This document shows positions 59,791 to 64,000 of a stretch of 64,000 nucleotides of DNA, piece after piece. Made by a program: the position numbers and the translations under genes. Numbering within the stretch: position 1 is the first letter of the stretch; each line of letters begins with the position of its first letter. Source of the DNA: Micromonospora sp. Llam0 (lineage in GTDB: Bacteria; Actinomycetota; Actinomycetes; Mycobacteriales; Micromonosporaceae); contig NZ_RJJY01000001.1 in NCBI RefSeq assembly GCF_003751085.1, forward strand, positions 5,890,001-5,954,000, written 5' to 3'. Under the pieces are notes generated by a model. The model had not been told where the DNA came from. It searched no databases and was given only the letters and a program-made list of their open reading frames with translations.

Positions 59791-59898
59791 GGCAGATCAC
59801 CGATCTGTTCCAGGCCGACGAGCCGCCGGGAACGCGGACAGGTCGTCGGCGGCAAGAGTCGAGACGCGAGCGCCGGAACCCGGAAGTTGTCCTACCAC

Positions 59899-59931
59899 CG
59901 CTCGCCACCCCCTGACACGTATCGACGCGTC
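59899..59931 (-). promoter_or_regulatory. Upstream motif shared with the ART-like gene (candidate promoter/operator)
   Basis: On the minus strand the elements GACGCGTC, AT, GTCAG and TGGCGA-CG occur in this order 109-141 bases above the giant gene's ATG. The same elements with shorter gaps lie above the ART-like gene (62543-62570). GACGCGTC is a palindrome. Confidence 0.4.
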
Positions 59932-60011
59932 AAGCATGCTGCTCACCGGCACGGCGACGACCGGGCCAGCCCGCCGGCGTCATCCGTACAGGGAAATCCC
60001 TCGGCGCACGT

Positions 60012-60033
60012 CGGCCCGCGCTCCAGCGGGCCG
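60012..60033 (-). terminator. Hairpin after the ART-like gene (probable terminator)
   Basis: An eight-base perfect GC stem (60012-60019 with 60026-60033, six-base loop) begins four bases after the stop at 60037. No T-tract follows, as is usual for actinobacterial terminators. It separates this gene from the giant gene's promoter region. Confidence 0.6.
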
Positions 60034-60036
60034 GGG

Positions 60037-62502
60037 TCAGACTGATCGGAGCTGCGGGCCGCCCGCTACGGCAGTCTCCGGGTTCTGCACCAGGTAACCG
60101 AGCGGCGGCCCGGCCAGTCGATCGATCGCTTCCTCATCGGTCAGCGCCTGGGGCGCGACGGACCACCGCCGGCGCAGGGCCCGCTCAAGCCGGTTCAGCG
60201 CCGCCCGGTCCGCCTCATCCAGGCCTGAAATGTCCGGCTCACCGGGGAGCACCTCCCGCAGCAGCACAGCGGTCGTTGGGACTGCGACATCCTCGGACGG
60301 CGGCGGGCTGCCTTCCCGGACGGCGAGGACCTTGAACCGGGCACCAGCTAGAAAGACCGCCTCATCCAGCTCCTGCCGTTCGGCCAACGCACCGGCCTGC
60401 CGGGCGGTACGGGACCAGACCAGGTAGTCCACGTCGGCACCCTGCACGGCCAGACCAGCACCACTCACGCTGCGGAACCCCGGCTCGACCAGCGTCGTTC
60501 CCTCCGAGTAGAGCTGTTGTGCCGGCACCGCGAGCCGGCCCTGGCAGAGCATCGCCCGCCGGCACGGCGGCAACCGGCGCAGCCCGGACACCAGGCACGA
60601 CAGGTAGCTGGACAGTTCCGGCTGTTGCCCGGCCCGCAGCCCGGCGTTGAGTCGGGCCGCGCCCAGCTGCGACCGGCCGAAGAAGACCCGTACCGCGACC
60701 AGGTCGATCTTCGCTTTCGCCGAGATGTCCTGACGCAGCGCGGGCCACGCGGCCAGCGCGGCGTTCACCGTGGTGATCGAGTCCGTGTACGCCGGCCCGA
60801 GGGCGGCGGTGAACTCCCGCTGTTCCTGCAGGGTGCTGTCGCGATCGGGGACCGGGGACCCGGCCGCCGCCACATACTGCTCAGCTGACCCGGATGTGCT
60901 CTGCTCCGGCGCGGCGGGCTCCAGTTCCCCGGCCGTCGTCGGCGGAAGCTCGATTGCGGCCGGCGGTGAATCCCCGACCGTAGCGGGAATCTCGTCGGAG
61001 CTGTCGTCGTCGGGCAGCTCCGGGTCCGGCCCGGAACTGGTGATCACGAGGGGGTGGGTAGGCGGTGGGACCGTCGCAGGCGGTGGGGCCGGTTCCGGCC
61101 GTACCGGCACCGACACCCGTGCCGGCAGCGGTACGGTCAACCGTGGCGCCCCGGTAGCTGGCCGTACCGGCTCAGCAGTCGTCTGTTCGACGTAGCGCAG
61201 GTCGGATTCCTGCCTGTCCGGTACGCCCTCGCCCGGTGCGACCTTGTCCGGTGCGACCTTGTCCGGAAAGCCCTCGCCCGGTACGTCCGCCGAGCGACTA
61301 CCGAGCGCGGCGGTCAGTCGATCGGTGGCTGAGTGGGCGAGACTCGGGTCCACCCGGAGTTCGCCGGGCGCTGTCGCGACGGTACGACACAGCGCCGCCA
61401 CCAGCGGCTCGGATGCCGCCACATCGAGCCTCAGCACACCGGCGGCCGGATCGATGAATGCCTGGTCCGCCCGGCGGTAGGTGCCAGCCACGCGGAGGAG
61501 AATCCCGGTCGCGGTGACCTCCGACAGTAGTTTCGGCTCGACCGCGTGGCGGTAGAGCCGGTCACTGACCCGGATCCACCCGGCGCGCAGCACCGCTGGC
61601 GGCGGTGGACCAGCGAACTCGCGGCGGCCGATCGGCTCCGCGCCAGCGGTGACCTGACCGTTGTCAGACGAGCGCTCGAGTACCAGTGCGAGCCGGTCCA
61701 GCCACTGTGGCCCGGGCTGCTCTGCCGCAGGGTCGATCAGACCGGTCTCGATACGAACCATGCTCCGGGCCGGCAGTCGGGCGAAGATCACCGCCAGCTG
61801 GTCCGGCTGCACCGGCGGCTCGCCCACCTGCCGGAGCACCAGTGTCGGCCCGCGTCGGTCCACCGGCAGGTTGAAGGCCGGGTCCGAGCGGTCGACCACC
61901 GACCCGGCGCTGGCTCGGAGCAGGACCCCGGCCGGAATGGGGTCGGCGACGAGGCCGGGCAAGCCAACCGGGCGGTCCGGCAACGCGGTTTCCCACGGTG
62001 GTGTCGGATAGCGGTTGGCGATCAGGTGACTGTCGCTGCCGGGACGGAAAGATCGCCAGCCTGAGGCGCCGGCACCGGTGCCGACGTAGCGGGTGCCGTC
62101 CAGGGTGAGATGGATCGGACCGTCCGGGGCCACGAGCTCGGCTCTGACGTGGGTGGCCAGCCGCATCAGCCAGTCGGCGTGCGGGTCCCCCGGGTTCCCG
62201 AGACCGTCTGCGGCCACCCAGACTCGTCGGGCGCCCAACTTCCGTGTCGCGTGTTCGACGACGCCACGCAGCCGGGCGCCACAGGTGGGGTGGTCGAATG
62301 CCCGGTTGGTGACCAGGACCAGTGCGTCGCCGCCGCGGCAGGCGGCAGCGTCCCGCAGCAACCGCCAGAGCAGTGCCGGCGGATCCTCGGCGTGCGTCAC
62401 GACGGCGACGTGCCCGTACCACAGTGGATAGATCTGGTCCGGCGGCGGAACGTCCACGGCACCGGGCCGCCGTCGCCACCTAAACCACCGCGGCGGTGCC
62501 AT
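60037..62502 (-). CDS. Protein with C-terminal ADP-ribosyltransferase-like domain, upstream of the giant gene
   Basis: The start is set at ATG 62502 (GGAGG ten bases upstream); GTG 62508 is possible, and the frame is open to 62595. The product has about 821 residues without signal peptide or membrane helix. An N-terminal alpha/beta region (residues about 20-170, VAVVTHAEDPP ... VWVAADG) weakly resembles part of the product of 8433-10565. A Pro/Glu-rich linker (about 400-540) follows. The last 250 residues fit an R-S-E ADP-ribosyltransferase order: RRAMLCQG, EGTTLVEPGFRSVSG, then ELDEAVFLAGARFKVL. Aligned simply, the ExE motif reads D-E-A, so the catalytic Glu may be missing. It might be a second effector or an accessory binding protein. 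Confidence 0.8.
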   Translation of the reverse strand: MAPPRWFRWRRRPGAVDVPPPDQIYPLWYGHVAVVTHAEDPPALLWRLLRDAAACRGGDALVLVTNRAFDHPTCGARLRGVVEHATRKLGARRVWVAADGLGNPGDPHADWLMRLATHVRAELVAPDGPIHLTLDGTRYVGTGAGASGWRSFRPGSDSHLIANRYPTPPWETALPDRPVGLPGLVADPIPAGVLLRASAGSVVDRSDPAFNLPVDRRGPTLVLRQVGEPPVQPDQLAVIFARLPARSMVRIETGLIDPAAEQPGPQWLDRLALVLERSSDNGQVTAGAEPIGRREFAGPPPPAVLRAGWIRVSDRLYRHAVEPKLLSEVTATGILLRVAGTYRRADQAFIDPAAGVLRLDVAASEPLVAALCRTVATAPGELRVDPSLAHSATDRLTAALGSRSADVPGEGFPDKVAPDKVAPGEGVPDRQESDLRYVEQTTAEPVRPATGAPRLTVPLPARVSVPVRPEPAPPPATVPPPTHPLVITSSGPDPELPDDDSSDEIPATVGDSPPAAIELPPTTAGELEPAAPEQSTSGSAEQYVAAAGSPVPDRDSTLQEQREFTAALGPAYTDSITTVNAALAAWPALRQDISAKAKIDLVAVRVFFGRSQLGAARLNAGLRAGQQPELSSYLSCLVSGLRRLPPCRRAMLCQGRLAVPAQQLYSEGTTLVEPGFRSVSGAGLAVQGADVDYLVWSRTARQAGALAERQELDEAVFLAGARFKVLAVREGSPPPSEDVAVPTTAVLLREVLPGEPDISGLDEADRAALNRLERALRRRWSVAPQALTDEEAIDRLAGPPLGYLVQNPETAVAGGPQLRSV

Positions 62503-62542
62503 CCCCACCAGACCTCCAGATCCGCAAGGCCCGACCTCCTCG

Positions 62543-62570
62543 CGTTCGCCATCTGACAGATTGACGCGTC
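62543..62570 (-). promoter_or_regulatory. Upstream motif of the ART-like gene, shared with the giant gene
   Basis: The minus strand shows GACGCGTC, AT, GTCAG and TGGCGA-CG within 28 bases, 41-68 bases above the ATG at 62502. That distance suits a promoter. The match to 59899-59931 suggests common control of the two genes, different from the ECF-type sites. Confidence 0.42.
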
Positions 62571-62650
62571 GGCCGCCGGCGATGCACCAGGCCACTCACC
62601 ATCCGCACTTCTGCGGGATAACCCTTGCTGACGTGGCCGGCCGCGCGACA

Positions 62651-62691
62651 GGTGACCTGCCGGGCCTGGTCACCGGCCGTGCTTCCGGCCG
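62651..62691 (-). terminator. Tandem hairpins after the second pseudo-mycosin gene
   Basis: Two inverted repeats follow the stop at 62695: a six-base stem (62674-62679 with 62686-62691) and a seven-base stem (62651-62657 with 62668-62674). Together they probably end the upstream transcript. Confidence 0.5.
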
Positions 62692-62694
62692 TCA

Positions 62695-63900
62695 TCAGCC
62701 GGATCGCCGGGCCGACGTACGCCATCTCCGACCAGCGATCAGCACACCCGCCAGGGCCGAGCCGGCCAGGACGAGCCCGATCAGGACGAGTCTCCAGTCG
62801 GTACGGGTAAGGCTGCCCGTCGAGGGCGCGGCACCGTCGTCCACGACGTCCTCGCCTACGTCCGCGACGCCCTCGCCTACGTCGTCCGGCTGCACCTGGA
62901 CCGCCCGCCCCGGGTTGATCAGACCCCAGCCACTGATCGGATCGGGCGGTACGTCGGCCAGCCCATCGGCCGTCCGCTGGATCTGCTCGGCGGTCGCGAC
63001 CGCCGACAGCCCGGCCGCCGACGAGCGGACGAGCGCGGCAAGCCCGGCCACGAACGCGACCGACAGGTGCGAACCGGTCCGGATCACCTCGCCCGAGCCG
63101 TTCGCGCTGAGCGTGACGACCGCCGAACCGGGAGCAAGGACGTCGACCGTGTCGGGTTGGTAGTTCCCCACCAGACGGTTCGCCGCGTCGACGGCGCCGA
63201 CCCGGAGCATCCCAGGTATCCGGCCGTCGCCGACGAGTTGGTCTGCGGCGACCACGACGACCACGTCACGGGCGGTTGCCGCGCGAACCGCCCCGGCCAC
63301 GTCCGCGTCGGTGAGGTCCACGCCCCCGGCGATCATGACCACGTCCGCACCTGCGGACACCGCTACCTGCAGACCCAAGGAGAGTTGGGCGGAGCGCAGC
63401 GGACCGTCGGTGGCTTCGATCCGCACCGGGAAGACGGTCGCCTCCGGTGCGATTCCCACCAGGTCGCTGCCGGGCCGGGAACGGGCGACGGCCACCCCGG
63501 CCATCTCCGTACCCTTGCCGAGACAGTCGGTGTTGGCGAAGCTCTTCCCGGTGACGATGTCGGCACCTGCGGCAACCTGACCGGCCAGCGCCGGTGCGGC
63601 CGAGTCGACGCCTGAACCGATCACCCCGATGGCGATCCCCCGGCCACGCCCGCTCGGCCATGCCGCGTCCGGCGCGAGCCGCAACTGCGCCCAGGAAACC
63701 GAAGTAACAATCTGGTCGACCGGTGTCGCGCAGCCGGTGCCCGGTGCGGCCGTGGTTGGTTCCGGGGCGGGCGCGGCCACCGCCGGGGCTGATCCGACGA
63801 CGACACCTGCCGCAACCGCTGCGACGAGTCCGGCCGGCCATCGGCCGAGCGCCGAGGCCGCAGCGCGCCAGGTCAAGACACCGATGGCGATCGGCATCAT
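62695..63900 (-). CDS. Degenerate mycosin lacking all three catalytic residues
   Basis: The 401-residue product has a signal segment (about 20-43), an S8 fold and a C-terminal transmembrane helix (about 370-392) with a basic tail, as in mycosins. All triad positions are changed: Asp to Gly95 (GVIGSGV), His to Lys129 (CLGKGTEMAG), Ser to His278 (RTGSHLSVAF). The mycosin cysteines (Cys57, Cys126) and the closing GWGLINPG motif remain, so the fold is probably kept without protease activity. The ATG overlaps the stop of the upstream membrane-protein gene, indicating a shared transcript. Its closest relative here is the dead mycosin at 2364-4076; both read D-CLG at the His loop. Confidence 0.9.
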   Translation of the reverse strand: MMPIAIGVLTWRAAASALGRWPAGLVAAVAAGVVVGSAPAVAAPAPEPTTAAPGTGCATPVDQIVTSVSWAQLRLAPDAAWPSGRGRGIAIGVIGSGVDSAAPALAGQVAAGADIVTGKSFANTDCLGKGTEMAGVAVARSRPGSDLVGIAPEATVFPVRIEATDGPLRSAQLSLGLQVAVSAGADVVMIAGGVDLTDADVAGAVRAATARDVVVVVAADQLVGDGRIPGMLRVGAVDAANRLVGNYQPDTVDVLAPGSAVVTLSANGSGEVIRTGSHLSVAFVAGLAALVRSSAAGLSAVATAEQIQRTADGLADVPPDPISGWGLINPGRAVQVQPDDVGEGVADVGEDVVDDGAAPSTGSLTRTDWRLVLIGLVLAGSALAGVLIAGRRWRTSARRSG

Positions 63901-64000
63901 CTCGCGCCCCGCCAGAGCAGCACCAACGCGCCGCCGGCCAGGCCGGCCACCGTGATCAGCAGCGCCGCGCTGATCAGCCGACGGAGCAGGTCTGGTGCGA
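63897..64000 (-). CDS. C-terminal end of a membrane protein (5' truncated by window)
   Basis: The last 33 residues are visible: a basic start (LLRRL), one transmembrane helix (ISAALLITVAGLAGGALVLL) and a short WRGAR tail. The stop overlaps the start of the next gene (ATGATG). The ending resembles the C-terminal anchor of mycosins and other T7SS membrane proteins, but too little is visible to name it. Confidence 0.65.
   Translation of the reverse strand, partial: APDLLRRLISAALLITVAGLAGGALVLLWRGAR

Noticed and set aside
16651..59790. Reading the 43-kb frame as a polyketide or peptide synthetase
   Set aside because: No ketosynthase, adenylation or carrier-protein motifs are visible, and the N-terminus is WXG100-like. 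Size alone suggested this.

Overview
The window is one stretch of a high-GC actinobacterial chromosome. GC bias at third codon positions, GTG/TTG starts, an ECF sigma factor, large LuxR-type regulators and a type VII secretion (T7SS/ESX-like) locus all fit a filamentous actinomycete. Micromonosporaceae is plausible, but the sequence alone cannot fix the family. Every gene looks devoted to one locus: a secretion and cell-surface apparatus, its regulators, and one enormous predicted effector.

Left part (1-10.6 kb). The 3' end of an EccC-type ATPase gene (+) converges on a minus-strand operon. In transcription order this encodes a transglycosylase-like/ricin-lectin membrane protein, a LysM-like protein fused to a catalytically dead mycosin, a zinc-finger anti-sigma factor, and an apparently active mycosin (MycP). 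Upstream lie an ECF sigma gene and two small genes. A divergent plus-strand gene for a LysM-like membrane protein follows; it is broken by an apparent frameshift near 8.41-8.43 kb.

Middle (10.6-16.6 kb). Two large LuxR (LAL) ATPase-type regulators follow a small gene that sits directly downstream of the giant ORF and is the best positional candidate for an immunity protein.

Right part (16.65-59.79 kb). A single uninterrupted minus-strand ORF encodes 14,379 residues. It starts with a WXG100-like domain (T7SS export) and runs through an Asp-rich and a low-complexity linker. It then holds three papain-fold (toxin glutamine-deamidase-like) domains with matching Cys-His-Asp spacing, a coiled coil, two amidoligase-like modules, a 9.5-kb internal duplication, and two C-terminal metallopeptidase-like HExxH modules around a single-Cys region. 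I count only four cysteines in the whole protein, each in a putative catalytic motif.

Far right (60-64 kb). An ADP-ribosyltransferase-like protein, a second dead mycosin with no catalytic residue left, and the tail of a membrane protein.

Regulation. Four promoter-like sites of the form GTGAAC-N16/17-CGTT lie upstream of the small-gene pair, the ECF gene itself, the mycosin/anti-sigma operon, and the candidate-immunity/LuxR operon. This suggests one ECF regulon with negative feedback through the anti-sigma factor. A different shared motif precedes the giant gene and the ART-like gene. No tRNA, rRNA, CRISPR array, insertion sequence or phage gene was seen. No gene-free stretch exceeds 300 bases; the longest is 59791-60036.
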